A stretch of DNA of 64,000 nt from Nocardia pneumoniae NBRC 100136. Its GTDB lineage: Bacteria; Actinomycetota; Actinomycetes; Mycobacteriales; Mycobacteriaceae. The notes beneath the pieces are model-generated. The model was not told the origin of the DNA and ran no database searches. It saw only the letters and a list, made by a program, of their open reading frames with translations. The translations under genes and the position numbers were made by a program. The DNA is taken from contig NZ_BAGF01000152.1 in assembly GCF_000308755.1 (NCBI RefSeq), forward strand, positions 62,001-126,000, written 5' to 3'. Positions 44,799-53,575 of the stretch are shown here, piece by piece (within the stretch, counting starts at the first letter, position 1; each line of letters begins with the position of its first letter).

Positions 44799-45662
44799 AT
44801 GACCGCGACCAGGTATGCCCCGAAGGGACTGCGCTGGGCCTATCGATTGGTCCGCGACCAGAACGTGCTGCTGCCGGTGGACTCCCTCGGATTCGCCCTG
44901 TCGTTCAGCTGGCAGGTGCTCTCGGCCATCCCCATGACGCTGAAGCATTATCGGATGCAAACCCTGCGCGCCATCGGTGACACAACCTGGGGGAGGGGTT
45001 CGCTGATCGTCGGCGGCGGTACCGTGCCGATGCTCGTCCTGCTGGGTATGGTGCTCGGCGCCAGTGTCGGCATCGAGTCCTACGGCACCTTGAATATGAT
45101 CGGGCTCGGCCCACTGACCGGTGTGGTCTCTTCGTTCGCGAATACCCGGGAGCTGGCGCCGATCATCGCCGCCGTCGGATTCGCGGCGCAGGCCGGGTGC
45201 CGGATGACCGCCGAGATCGGATCGATGCGCATCTCCGAAGAGATCGATGCGATGGAATGCCTGGGGTTGCGGTCGATTCCGTTCGTGGTAACCACCCGGG
45301 TTATCGCCGGTGTCGTGGCGATCGTACCCACCTTCCTGGTGACGCTGATCCTCAGTTATCTGGCCTGTGCCGCGATCGTTGTCGGCGTCCACGGTCAGGC
45401 ATCGGGGGTGTACCAGCACTATTTCGACCAATTCGTCAGCGGTCCGGATATCGCCGCCGCGGTGCTGAAAGTGCTGGTGTTCGGCGTCGCGGTGATCCTG
45501 ATCCACTGCTATCAAGGATTTTTCGCCGTCGGCGGGCCGGAAGGTGTGGGAATCGCCTCCGGCCGGGCGGTGCGTGCCAGTTTCGTCGCGATCATCACTT
45601 TGGACATGCTGCTGAGCCTGGTCATCTGGGGATTCAGCTCGCCGGTCACGTTCACGGGGTAA
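44799..45662 (+). CDS. yrbEB: YrbEB / MlaE-family permease
   Basis: 287 residues; the ATG follows the yrbEA stop directly (TGA then ATG). MlaE domain with IVGGGTVPMLVLLGMVLGASVG and the coupling segment ISEEIDAMECLGLRSIPFVVT. Second permease half of the Mce importer. The motif 'EEIDAMECLG' corresponds to 'EEVDALRVMG' in YrbEA, as expected for paired subunits. Confidence 0.93.
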   Translation: MTATRYAPKGLRWAYRLVRDQNVLLPVDSLGFALSFSWQVLSAIPMTLKHYRMQTLRAIGDTTWGRGSLIVGGGTVPMLVLLGMVLGASVGIESYGTLNMIGLGPLTGVVSSFANTRELAPIIAAVGFAAQAGCRMTAEIGSMRISEEIDAMECLGLRSIPFVVTTRVIAGVVAIVPTFLVTLILSYLACAAIVVGVHGQASGVYQHYFDQFVSGPDIAAAVLKVLVFGVAVILIHCYQGFFAVGGPEGVGIASGRAVRASFVAIITLDMLLSLVIWGFSSPVTFTG

Positions 45663-45666
45663 TGGA

Positions 45667-46758
45667 ATGCCAACGTATGGGTTGCCAGGAGCAGCTACCA
45701 CCGCGAAGTCCGCGCGCCGGACAGGTGCGATCGCCCTCGCCGTCGCCGCGGTCGTCGCCGCGGTGTGGGGTGAGTATCACGCGGTGCGCGTAGACGATCG
45801 AATGGCGGTCACGCTGCGCACCGAGCATATCGGCGACGGCGTGGTCGCCGGAGCTCGGGTGCGGCTGGACGGGGTCGGTGTTGGCGAGGTCACCGGTATA
45901 AGCAGTGTCGGAGCCGGGCAGCAGCAGATCACCTTGCGCCTGGACGGCTCTCAGCTCACCGGACTCACCGACACTCTCGGTGTCGACTACGCGCCGTCGA
46001 ACCTCTTCGGCATCAGCGAGATCGAATTGCGTCGGGGCGAGGGTGGCGCCCCGTTGCGGGAGGGAGCTACCGTCGACCTCACCGGTGCGGCGGCGTCGCG
46101 AGTCTCCGATGTCACGATGGGCACACTGATCCGGTCACTGGGGCAGACCACCAACCAGGTACTGACGCCGGAACTGACCGGCGTGCTGACCGAACTCGCC
46201 ACCGATGCCAAGGCATTCACGCCGATTCTGGAGGCCATCGTGATGCTGGGGCGAGCGGTGGCCGATACCCAGCGATACGATCCGTCCTTTCTGATCGGCC
46301 AGTATGCTTCGACGCTGTACGGGACGGCCGAATTCGCGGGCGCCACTGTCGACCTGCTCGACCACATCAACAACATCGAAGTTCTGCGCACCGACCAGCC
46401 GCTCTTCGATGCCGGTGTCACCCTGCTCACCGACGACCTGTTCCCCGCGCTCACGAACTTGGGCAACGTCGGGCAGCGGCACTACACCGGCTACAGCGAC
46501 ATGCTGGCGCCATTGCTGAGCATCACCGCCCAGATGGTGCCCACCCCGCACAAGTCGAGTGCGGAGCTGCGAGCCATTCTGGAACGAATCGACAATTCGT
46601 TCGTCGACACTCCTGAGGGGCCTGTTCTGCAGCTCGAGCTCACCCTGCGCGGATTTCCCGTCCTAGCCTCCCCGCTGCTCGGCTTCCCTGGGGCCGGAAC
46701 GGCGCTCGCGCCACCTGCACCGACCGAGCCGGCAGCGATTCCGGGAGGTATCCGATGA
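45667..46758 (+). CDS. mceA: MceA-type substrate-channel protein
   Basis: 363 residues. One N-terminal membrane helix (RTGAIALAVAAVVAAVWG), then the Mce domain (DDRMAVTLRTEHIGDGVVAG, ARVRLDGVGVGEVTGI). A long helical part follows (LTDLL-like repeats around residues 140-290) and a Pro/Ala-rich tail. First of the six Mce proteins that build the periplasmic lipid tunnel. Its stop overlaps the mceB ATG by four bases. Confidence 0.92.
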   Translation: MPTYGLPGAATTAKSARRTGAIALAVAAVVAAVWGEYHAVRVDDRMAVTLRTEHIGDGVVAGARVRLDGVGVGEVTGISSVGAGQQQITLRLDGSQLTGLTDTLGVDYAPSNLFGISEIELRRGEGGAPLREGATVDLTGAAASRVSDVTMGTLIRSLGQTTNQVLTPELTGVLTELATDAKAFTPILEAIVMLGRAVADTQRYDPSFLIGQYASTLYGTAEFAGATVDLLDHINNIEVLRTDQPLFDAGVTLLTDDLFPALTNLGNVGQRHYTGYSDMLAPLLSITAQMVPTPHKSSAELRAILERIDNSFVDTPEGPVLQLELTLRGFPVLASPLLGFPGAGTALAPPAPTEPAAIPGGIR

Positions 46759-47762
46759 AATCGACCGTCTACGTAATCCTGCGTCTAGTGACCTTCGCGG
46801 TGGTGATGGCGGCCCTCTTGGCCCTCGTCGTGGCGGCAATCCAGCGGCCGGTAGCCGGGAGTACCGACACGTTCCGGGTGATCTTCACCGATGCCAACGG
46901 CTTGAAACCCGGTGACGACGTCCGCATGTACGGCGTGCAGGTGGGCAAGGTCGAGGCGATCACCTTGGATCAGGGGCGGGCCTCGGTACGAGTGACCGTT
47001 CAACGCGACCACGCGGTGTACGAGACGAGCACATTCGCGATCCGGTATCAAACGCTGACCGGCCAGCGGTATGTCGACGTGCGTCAGCCGGCCACGCCGG
47101 GCCCGAAACTGGCGGCCGGCGTGACCGTTCCGCCCGAGCGCACGATCCCCTCTTTCGACATCACTACGTTGTTCAACGGACTGCAACCGGTGCTGCGGGA
47201 GTTCTCGCCCAGCGCGCTCAATCAGTTCGCCGAGAGCGTCCTCGCCGTGATCGAGGGCAACGGCACCGGGTTGGGGCCCGCGCTGGACGCGGTGGAGCAG
47301 CTCAGCCGCTACGCCGTCGACAGGCAGACCTTGATCTCCACGCTGGTCCGTAACCTGCACGTCATCGACGACCGTATCGGCGGCAAGTCGCCCTACCTGG
47401 AAGACCTGATTCAGGGCCTGACCGACCTGTTCTCGGTGCTGGAGGACAAGCTGAACGGTCTGGTCGACTACGCACTCGCCGCGCCACCGGTGCTCGGCCC
47501 CATCGACGATTTGCTCGCGACCCTCGGGTTTACCCCCGATGCCAACCCGGATCTCGACGATGCCCTGCGCGCGGCGTTTCCCGACCCGCAGTCGGCGGTG
47601 GAGGTGCTGGGCAAACTTCCCGGCCTCCTGCAGTCGCTGGAAGCGCTACTGCCGAAAACCGGGCCCGAAATGAACACCAGTTGCTCGAAAGGAGACGCCG
47701 CGGTGCCACCGCAACTGCGGGTATTCATCGGCGGCCAAAGGATCGCCCTATGCAACCGCTGA
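46755..47762 (+). CDS. mceB: MceB-type protein
   Basis: 335 residues. N-terminal membrane helix (LVTFAVVMAALLALVVAAI); the Mce domain reads FRVIFTDANGLKPGDDVRMYG followed by VQVGKVEAI. Then a helical region and a C-terminal segment with two cysteines (MNTSCSKGD and the final ALCNR), a pattern common in MceB. Overlaps both neighbours, so translation is coupled. Confidence 0.92.
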   Translation: MKSTVYVILRLVTFAVVMAALLALVVAAIQRPVAGSTDTFRVIFTDANGLKPGDDVRMYGVQVGKVEAITLDQGRASVRVTVQRDHAVYETSTFAIRYQTLTGQRYVDVRQPATPGPKLAAGVTVPPERTIPSFDITTLFNGLQPVLREFSPSALNQFAESVLAVIEGNGTGLGPALDAVEQLSRYAVDRQTLISTLVRNLHVIDDRIGGKSPYLEDLIQGLTDLFSVLEDKLNGLVDYALAAPPVLGPIDDLLATLGFTPDANPDLDDALRAAFPDPQSAVEVLGKLPGLLQSLEALLPKTGPEMNTSCSKGDAAVPPQLRVFIGGQRIALCNR

Positions 47763-48790
47763 ACAAATCGCCGCGCGGACGACTTCGATTCCATGGCGAT
47801 AGACCCGTTCCCGACGACCGAACGGCGCGCCGACGGGAGCTGCGGCTCGGCTTGATCGGCGCGGCCACGGTGGTGTCGGTCCTGGCGGCCTGTGGCATCT
47901 TGTACGCGCTGCCACTGGGGAAGGTGGAATACCGAGCCGACCTGAGCGAGTCTGGAGCCATCCGTCCCGGTGAGGACGTACGCGTGGCGGGGATCAACGT
48001 GGGCACCGTCGAATCGCTGGAATTGCACGACGATCGAGTGCACATGGTCTTCACGGTGGACGCCGATGTGTTCGTCGGTGATCAGTCGACCCTGGACATT
48101 CGCATGTTGACCATAGCTGGCGGCCACTTCGTCGCACTGACGCCCGCGGGGTCGAAGCCGCTGGGCAAGAAGGTGATCGCCAAAGACCGCGTGCGGCTGC
48201 CGTACACGCTCGGTCAGGCGTTCCAAGACGCGATAACCCCGGTGCGGGAGGTCGATGGCGAGGTTCTCCGGAACAATCTCGGCCAACTGCAGGCAGCACT
48301 GGCCGAGAGCCCGGATGGCCTGCGGCAGCTGGGACGAGCGGTGGATTCCATCGTCGACATCCTCGACCAACAGAATATGGATGTCTCTCGCGCACTGGCG
48401 GTTTCCCAGGAATACCTGAGCAGGATCAGCGGAAACACCGCGTTGTACGGTCGGCTCAACAGCAAGCTCAACTTGACCACCGACATCCTCGTCGACAAGC
48501 GTGCCGAGCTACGGGTGTCGTTGGCCCTGCTGGCGCGGTTGCTGTCGCGCATCGCGGCAGCCGAACCCGCCTACGACCACACGCTGAAGCCGATGCTGGA
48601 CGAACTCGCGGAGGCCATCCCGGAGCTCGAGCGGCTCACCGGCCGCCTCGATCAGGTCGTCAACTCCGTCCAGAGCATCGGACAGCAGCTACAGCAGATC
48701 GCCGGACCAGACGGGTACGCCCTCGATCAATCGCAGACGACCGTCTCCGCGCCCGCACTGTGCATCCCCGTGCCCGGGAGGTCGTGCTGA
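47750..48790 (+). CDS. mceC: MceC-type protein
   Basis: 346 residues from the ATG at 47750, which lies 13 bases inside mceB. Membrane helix LGLIGAATVVSVLAACGILYA; Mce domain VEYRADLSESGAIRPGEDVR and VAGINVGTVESLEL. The long helical part holds several 'LGQLQAAL' and 'LDELAEAI' heptads, and the end has two cysteines (PALCIPVPGRSC). Confidence 0.92.
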   Translation: MQPLNKSPRGRLRFHGDRPVPDDRTARRRELRLGLIGAATVVSVLAACGILYALPLGKVEYRADLSESGAIRPGEDVRVAGINVGTVESLELHDDRVHMVFTVDADVFVGDQSTLDIRMLTIAGGHFVALTPAGSKPLGKKVIAKDRVRLPYTLGQAFQDAITPVREVDGEVLRNNLGQLQAALAESPDGLRQLGRAVDSIVDILDQQNMDVSRALAVSQEYLSRISGNTALYGRLNSKLNLTTDILVDKRAELRVSLALLARLLSRIAAAEPAYDHTLKPMLDELAEAIPELERLTGRLDQVVNSVQSIGQQLQQIAGPDGYALDQSQTTVSAPALCIPVPGRSC

Positions 48791-49893
48791 TGCGACGACT
48801 TCTCGCGTCCCGTGGATTCATGTCGGTCACGACCGTCCTGGTCCTGGTCGGGGTCTGCGCCGCCGCCTACCTCGTGCTGACCGGAGCCGGTAAGTCGATG
48901 CGCTCGTACTGCGCGATGATGCCGGACGCGGTGGGGCTCTACCAGGGCAGCCACGTCACGATGCTCGGGATCCCGGTCGGCTCAGTGACACGGATCGAGC
49001 CGTCCGGTGATGGCGTTCGTGTCGATTTCACTGTCGAAGCCGATCACCCCCTGCGCGGCGACGTATCAGCGGTGACGCTGTCCGACACACTCGTCGCCGA
49101 TCGCAACCTCGCCATTCTGTCCGCGCCGAGACCGGCGGCCAAGTGGGACGCCGGCCGGTGCATCACCCGGTCTCTCACTCCCAAGAGTATGACCGAGACG
49201 TTGAACGCCTTGTCGAAGCTTGCCACCGAGCTGAGCGCCCCGGACGACACGGGCAAACGGGACACGGTGAGCGCAGGACTGTCGGCTCTGGACACCGCCG
49301 TGGCGGGCACCGGCCCCGCGCTCAACGAGCTGATCTTCAAACTAGGCGATGCGTTGAAATCGCCGGATGCGGCCATCGGACGCATCGGTGAACTGATCGA
49401 CGCGATCAGCAAACTCGGCGCGGTACTGAAGAACAACTGGGGCGACCTGGAACACATGCTGACGCGACTCGGCGGAATGCTGGATCAGGCCAATAGCGAG
49501 GTGATCGCGCCCTTCATCGAAATCGTCGATGGACTGCGAGTGATCCTGCCCTGGTTCAACGACATCACCACCACATTCGGAAAGCCGCTGCTGAACCTCG
49601 TGCGCGCGACCGTCCCGTTGGTTCGCTGGGCGGGCGCCAATGTCGGCACCCTTGAACAACTCGTGAACATGATCCCTGCGCTGACCACCGCCTTCCAGCG
49701 GTCCGTCGATCCGAGCACCGGCCAGGCCGCACTCTCCTACGCTCCACCCAAAGTCGCTCTGGGTCGAGCCGATGCCGCACAGGTGTGCTCGGCGATCAAC
49801 GCGACACTCCCTGGCCGCTGCCGCGGAGCTGAAAACGGTTTGGCGACGATCGATCTGGTTCCGCTGGTGCTGGCTATGGCAGGTGCACGATGA
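48790..49893 (+). CDS. mceD: MceD-type protein
   Basis: 367 residues from the ATG at 48790 (ATGA overlap with mceC). Membrane helix VTTVLVLVGVCAAAYLVL; Mce domain YCAMMPDAVGLYQGSHVTML, then GIPVGSVTRIEP. Helical part with NALSKLATELSAP and paired cysteines (VCSAINATLPGRC). Position and layout are those of mceD in actinobacterial operons. Confidence 0.92.
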   Translation: MRRLLASRGFMSVTTVLVLVGVCAAAYLVLTGAGKSMRSYCAMMPDAVGLYQGSHVTMLGIPVGSVTRIEPSGDGVRVDFTVEADHPLRGDVSAVTLSDTLVADRNLAILSAPRPAAKWDAGRCITRSLTPKSMTETLNALSKLATELSAPDDTGKRDTVSAGLSALDTAVAGTGPALNELIFKLGDALKSPDAAIGRIGELIDAISKLGAVLKNNWGDLEHMLTRLGGMLDQANSEVIAPFIEIVDGLRVILPWFNDITTTFGKPLLNLVRATVPLVRWAGANVGTLEQLVNMIPALTTAFQRSVDPSTGQAALSYAPPKVALGRADAAQVCSAINATLPGRCRGAENGLATIDLVPLVLAMAGAR

Positions 49894-50945
49894 GGGGTCG
49901 GGGCGGAAAGAAGGGCACGACGAGACTGTTCGCGCTCGTTGTCGCTGGTACCACGCTCGGCGGTTGTGCCTTCGATCCGTCGGCCATCACGATCCCCGGC
50001 ACCGGCCGCGGCGAGGCATACCGCGTGCATGTCGAATTCGCTACTGCCCTCAACCTGCCCGCACGGGCGAAGGTGATGGCCAACGGCGTACAGGTGGGTG
50101 ATCTGGCGGCAGTGACCGTGGTCGACCCCACGGCAACGGTTCCAGGCCATGTGATCGCGGATCTCGACATCGATCGAGCGGTAGAGCTGCCCGCGCGCAC
50201 GACCGCGCAATTACGGCAGAACACCCTCTTGGGGGACGTCTTCATCGAGCTGACCACACCGTCGAACGGATTCGACAACACTCTGGCCGACGGCGGCAGC
50301 ATCCCGATCGCGCAGACGAAACCAGCTGTGCAGGTGGAAGACGTGATGGCCGGCCTCGCGACATTTGTCCAGGGCGGTGCGGTCCACCAATTCCAGGACC
50401 TGGTGAACCGCATGAACGCGGTGCTGCCGCAACAACCTCCCGATACAGCTCGCATCACGCAGGTCATCGGTGCCGACTTCGAAGACATCGCCCGGCATCT
50501 CGATGAGGTGGACCGCTTCCTCGACGGAATGGAGGCCGACACGGCGATGGTGCTGGACCGCGATCGAGCGTTGCGTGGACTGCTGAGCGAGGAAGGTACG
50601 ACCCACGTCACCTCGGCACTGAAGTCCTTGATCCTCGTCCTGGGGGTAGCGGGCGTCATGGGCGATCTCGTCCACTCCTTCTCCTGGATGACCTCCCTGG
50701 TGACAGCGGGCGATGCCGCCGCAAAAGCCTTGATGCCGCTGCTGTTCACCAACCGGCCGTTGGACCTGAACGCGCCGTCGAATCTCAACCGAATCGTGTC
50801 GCTCATCCGAGATCAGATCATTCCGTTCGCCGAGCACGGGGCGAAGGTGAACATCACCCGCATAGACGCCGGGACCGGCATCCCCGCCGACGAGCAGACC
50901 AGCCGGATCATCGACACCCTGCGCATGATCGGAGCCGTGCGATGA
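49890..50945 (+). CDS. mceE: MceE-type lipoprotein
   Basis: 351 residues. Signal peptide with lipobox LGGC (Cys at residue 26), so lipid-anchored at the outer face of the membrane. Mce domain VHVEFATALNLPARAKVMAN with GVQVGDLAAVTV. Then helical sequence rich in D and L (LDEVDRFLDGMEADTAMVLD). Overlaps mceD and mceF by four bases each. The orphan lipoprotein at 22029 is a more distant member of the same class. Confidence 0.92.
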   Translation: MRGRGGKKGTTRLFALVVAGTTLGGCAFDPSAITIPGTGRGEAYRVHVEFATALNLPARAKVMANGVQVGDLAAVTVVDPTATVPGHVIADLDIDRAVELPARTTAQLRQNTLLGDVFIELTTPSNGFDNTLADGGSIPIAQTKPAVQVEDVMAGLATFVQGGAVHQFQDLVNRMNAVLPQQPPDTARITQVIGADFEDIARHLDEVDRFLDGMEADTAMVLDRDRALRGLLSEEGTTHVTSALKSLILVLGVAGVMGDLVHSFSWMTSLVTAGDAAAKALMPLLFTNRPLDLNAPSNLNRIVSLIRDQIIPFAEHGAKVNITRIDAGTGIPADEQTSRIIDTLRMIGAVR

Positions 50946-51910
50946 CATCACGAGTTCTGGGCCCGGCGGTCTCGCTGGGCAGCCTCGCGGCCGTGTTACT
51001 CCTCGGCCTCACCTACCTCACCTTCGATGTGGTCGGTGTCGACTGGTTCACCAGATACTCCACACTGACCATGACACTGACCAACTCGGGCAGCCTCGGC
51101 CCGCGCTCGCCGGTCCTTCTGTCCGGCGTCCGGGTCGGCGAGATCGTTTCCGTGCGCAACGAGAACGGTGGTGTCCAGGTCGGCATGCGCGTGCGGGACG
51201 ACCACCGCATCCCGGTCGCCAGCACGGTGATCATCGAAAACCTCTCCGCGCTGGGCGAACCGCAGGTCCGATTCACTCCCGTCCAAGGCGGCGACGGACC
51301 GTACCTGCGCGACGGACAGCACATCGACACCGCGGCGATCCGTACGCCGACGTCGATACCGGAGGTCGCGCGCCAAGTGACTCATCTGATGGAACAACTG
51401 GACCCGCAGGCACTGGAAGCCATCATCGAGACCTTCGGCCAGGGGCTGGCCGGCACCGACGTCGTCGTCCCGCAACTCGCCCGGTCGACCTCCCTGCTGG
51501 CCGCGACCCTGCTGGCCCGAACCGATGCGATCCGAGCCATGCTGGTCGACCTTCAGGCATTGGGCGCGGACATGGACTGGACCGGTCCGGCGATGAGCGC
51601 AGCCGCGCCGGGCTGGACACAGATCGGCGCTTCCATGAACGACCTCGCGCGAGCCATCGAGAAGTACGTCCGGATCGGCACCGTGCCGGACATGTACGTA
51701 GAGGGCAACGGCGTCATACCGTTCGCCGGTCAACTCACCCGCTATCTGGATGAGATGGGCCCGGACCTCGCCCGGTTGGTGCCCGTGCTCACCCCAGCAG
51801 CCGCGCAGGCCACTGGGCAGCTGAGCCGCGTCGACCTCAGCGCGCTGATTTCGCAAGCGCTCGCCGAAACCGGGGACGGCGTCGTGCGCTTGCAGATCAA
51901 CGTCAAATAG
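50942..51910 (+). CDS. mceF: MceF-type protein
   Basis: 322 residues. N-terminal membrane helix (LGSLAAVLLLGLTYLTFDVVG) then the Mce domain (TMTLTNSGSLGPRSPVLLSG, VRVGEIVSV). The helical part is shorter than in most MceF proteins, and the usual long Pro-rich tail is missing. Last of the six mce genes. Confidence 0.9.
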   Translation: MTSRVLGPAVSLGSLAAVLLLGLTYLTFDVVGVDWFTRYSTLTMTLTNSGSLGPRSPVLLSGVRVGEIVSVRNENGGVQVGMRVRDDHRIPVASTVIIENLSALGEPQVRFTPVQGGDGPYLRDGQHIDTAAIRTPTSIPEVARQVTHLMEQLDPQALEAIIETFGQGLAGTDVVVPQLARSTSLLAATLLARTDAIRAMLVDLQALGADMDWTGPAMSAAAPGWTQIGASMNDLARAIEKYVRIGTVPDMYVEGNGVIPFAGQLTRYLDEMGPDLARLVPVLTPAAAQATGQLSRVDLSALISQALAETGDGVVRLQINVK

Positions 51911-51949
51911 CGGACTCGCACAGATCGAAACAACACCGCAGGAGTGCAC

Positions 51950-52567
51950 ATGACCATCGAGACCAACGACCGAATCGGCGAGGAAACGACAACCGACCGG
52001 CCTGCACCGGCAGGCGACCGATCCGTAGCGGCTGGGCGGGCATCGTGGACGGTGTCGATACGGCCGTCCGGAATCGCACTCGCAGCCGCGTTCATCGCCG
52101 TCGTAACGGCGATGGGCGTCTTCGCCGCGCTGTGGCTTTCGACTCGTAGCCAGCTCAGCGACCGCGACGCCGCAGCCGCGGCCCACCGCCGTGCCGAGCA
52201 AGTCGCCACGGATTACGCGGTCGGCGCCTCCACCATCAACTTCCAGGACTACAACGCGTGGATCACCAAGCTCAAGGCGAACACCAGCGCGCCGCTGGCG
52301 AACAAATTCGACGCCACCGCTCCGAAACTGCAGGAGATCCTGGTGCCGTTGAAATGGTCCTCGACCGCCACACCGATCAATGCCGTCGTCGCCTCCGAGA
52401 ACGGCGGCGTGTACAAGGTGAACGTCTTCTTGAACGTCAACTCCACCAGCGCCCAAACTCCTGACGGAGGCCAGACGACGGTGACCTACAACGTCACGGT
52501 CGACTCGGGTGCGGGATGGAAGATCACGGATGTCGGAGGTATGGACGGCGCTCTGCCGTTGAAATGA
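51950..52567 (+). CDS. Mce-associated membrane protein
   Basis: 205 residues from the ATG at 51950, with GCAGGAG just upstream. N-terminal cytoplasmic part of about 40 residues, one membrane helix (GIALAAAFIAVVTAMGVFAALWL), then an NTF2-like extracytoplasmic domain (VATDYAVGASTINFQDYNAW, VFLNVNSTSAQTPDG, GWKITDVGGMDGALP). This is the layout of Mas proteins that follow mce operons and stabilise the transporter. Forty bases after mceF, so probably the last gene of the operon. Confidence 0.85.
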   Translation: MTIETNDRIGEETTTDRPAPAGDRSVAAGRASWTVSIRPSGIALAAAFIAVVTAMGVFAALWLSTRSQLSDRDAAAAAHRRAEQVATDYAVGASTINFQDYNAWITKLKANTSAPLANKFDATAPKLQEILVPLKWSSTATPINAVVASENGGVYKVNVFLNVNSTSAQTPDGGQTTVTYNVTVDSGAGWKITDVGGMDGALPLK

Positions 52568-52595
52568 CCACTCCTGGCGACCTCGTTCTGGTTCA

Positions 52596-52643
52596 TCATG
52601 CTGCCGCCGACGATGGTCGCTTCGGGATGGGCGGGCTGGACAT
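52596..52643 (-). pseudogene. 5' remnant of the TetR gene found at 36954-37682
   Basis: Minus-strand ATG at 52643 reads MSSPPIPKRPSSAAA then stop. The first six codons equal those of the TetR at 37682 (MSSPPI), and the distance to the operator (12 bp) is identical. After that the sequence differs. This marks the former place of a TetR gene divergent from the hydrolase gene. Confidence 0.65.
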
Positions 52644-52654
52644 GCGATCACCAT

Positions 52655-52679
52655 ATAACGGTCACAATGTTGCCATTAT
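52655..52679. promoter_or_regulatory. 25-bp operator, site F
   Basis: ATAACGGTCAC, AAT, GTTGCCATTAT. Nearly ideal palindrome; right half exact to consensus. Centre 43 bp before site G. TetR-remnant side of a divergent promoter. Confidence 0.82.
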
Positions 52680-52697
52680 CACTTGACCGGAAGGCGT

Positions 52698-52722
52698 ATA
52701 TCGGCAACACTGTAACCATTAT
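52698..52722. promoter_or_regulatory. 25-bp operator, site G
   Basis: ATATCGGCAAC, ACT, GTAACCATTAT. The final AT belongs to the ATG of the hydrolase gene at 52721, so bound repressor would cover the start and any leaderless transcript start. Confidence 0.85.
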
Positions 52723-53575
52723 GAGTAGACGAGTAGCTGTCGATGACTACATCGATCCTGATTCGCGCTTCGTGAGCGTCGAGGGCCACAACGTTCACTA
52801 CAAGCGGGCGGGGTCGGGGCGATCGGTACTGCTCCTACACGGCAGCGGCTCGTCGCTGCACTGTTTCGACCAGGTGGCCGCGACCTTGTCGTCGTCTTTC
52901 GACGTGATTCGCCCCGACCTGCCCGGGTTCGGTCTCACGGGTCCGCGCACCGACCGCGACTACCGGGTGCAGACATATGCCAAGACCGTCGCCGCCTTCT
53001 TGAATTCCCTCGGAGTGGTCAATGCTTCGGTGGTAGGCAATTCGCTCGGCGGCAACATCGCTTGGAATTTCGCACTGGATTACCCGCAGCGTGTGGATCG
53101 GCTCGTGCTGATCAATGCCACCGGCTATCCGGGCAAGTCGCTGCCGTTGGCGCTGCGGCTGGCACGCAATCCGATCGGTCGAGTGTTGTTGCCCCGCTTG
53201 GCTTCTCGGTCGGCCACCGCACGCAATTTGCGCTCGGCGGTCGGGTCACGATCGTCGGTGGTGGACGACGAGATGATCGACCGGGTCTACGCGATGCTGA
53301 CCAGGCCCGGCAACCAACAGGCATTCATCGACTTCGCCAATACCGACCAGATCGACCGCACCGCCGAGATTCCGTCCATCACTGCGCCCACTCTCGTGTT
53401 GCGTAGCGCGTCTATCGACGGCCAGCACTTCACCCGCGATATCCCCGGCAGCCACGAACGAGTCCACCCCGGCGGCGGCCACCTGCTCCCCGATGAAGAT
53501 CCGGCGTGGGTGGCAGGCGCGGTCCTGGACTTCCTGACCACCGAGGTGACCGCACAGACGAAGGAAAAGCGATGA
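52721..53575 (+). CDS. Alpha/beta hydrolase (MhpC-like)
   Basis: 284 residues from the ATG at 52721, fixed by the operator register shared with two other sites; no Shine-Dalgarno site is present, so leaderless translation is likely. Oxyanion motif LLLHGSGSSLH, nucleophile elbow VVGNSLGGNIAW, catalytic Asp region LVLRSASIDGQ (Asp in a shifted position) and His in HPGGGHLLPDEDP. Resembles C-C bond hydrolases of meta-cleavage pathways and related esterases. First of three coupled genes; the second starts at its stop (ATGA). Confidence 0.88.
   Translation: MSRRVAVDDYIDPDSRFVSVEGHNVHYKRAGSGRSVLLLHGSGSSLHCFDQVAATLSSSFDVIRPDLPGFGLTGPRTDRDYRVQTYAKTVAAFLNSLGVVNASVVGNSLGGNIAWNFALDYPQRVDRLVLINATGYPGKSLPLALRLARNPIGRVLLPRLASRSATARNLRSAVGSRSSVVDDEMIDRVYAMLTRPGNQQAFIDFANTDQIDRTAEIPSITAPTLVLRSASIDGQHFTRDIPGSHERVHPGGGHLLPDEDPAWVAGAVLDFLTTEVTAQTKEKR

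Noticed and set aside
43857..52567. Cholesterol-type (mce4) assignment of the operon
   Set aside because: No steroid-degradation genes (kstD, kshA/B, hsaA-D, kstR) lie nearby and the operator does not look like the KstR site, so substrate class cannot be assigned this way.
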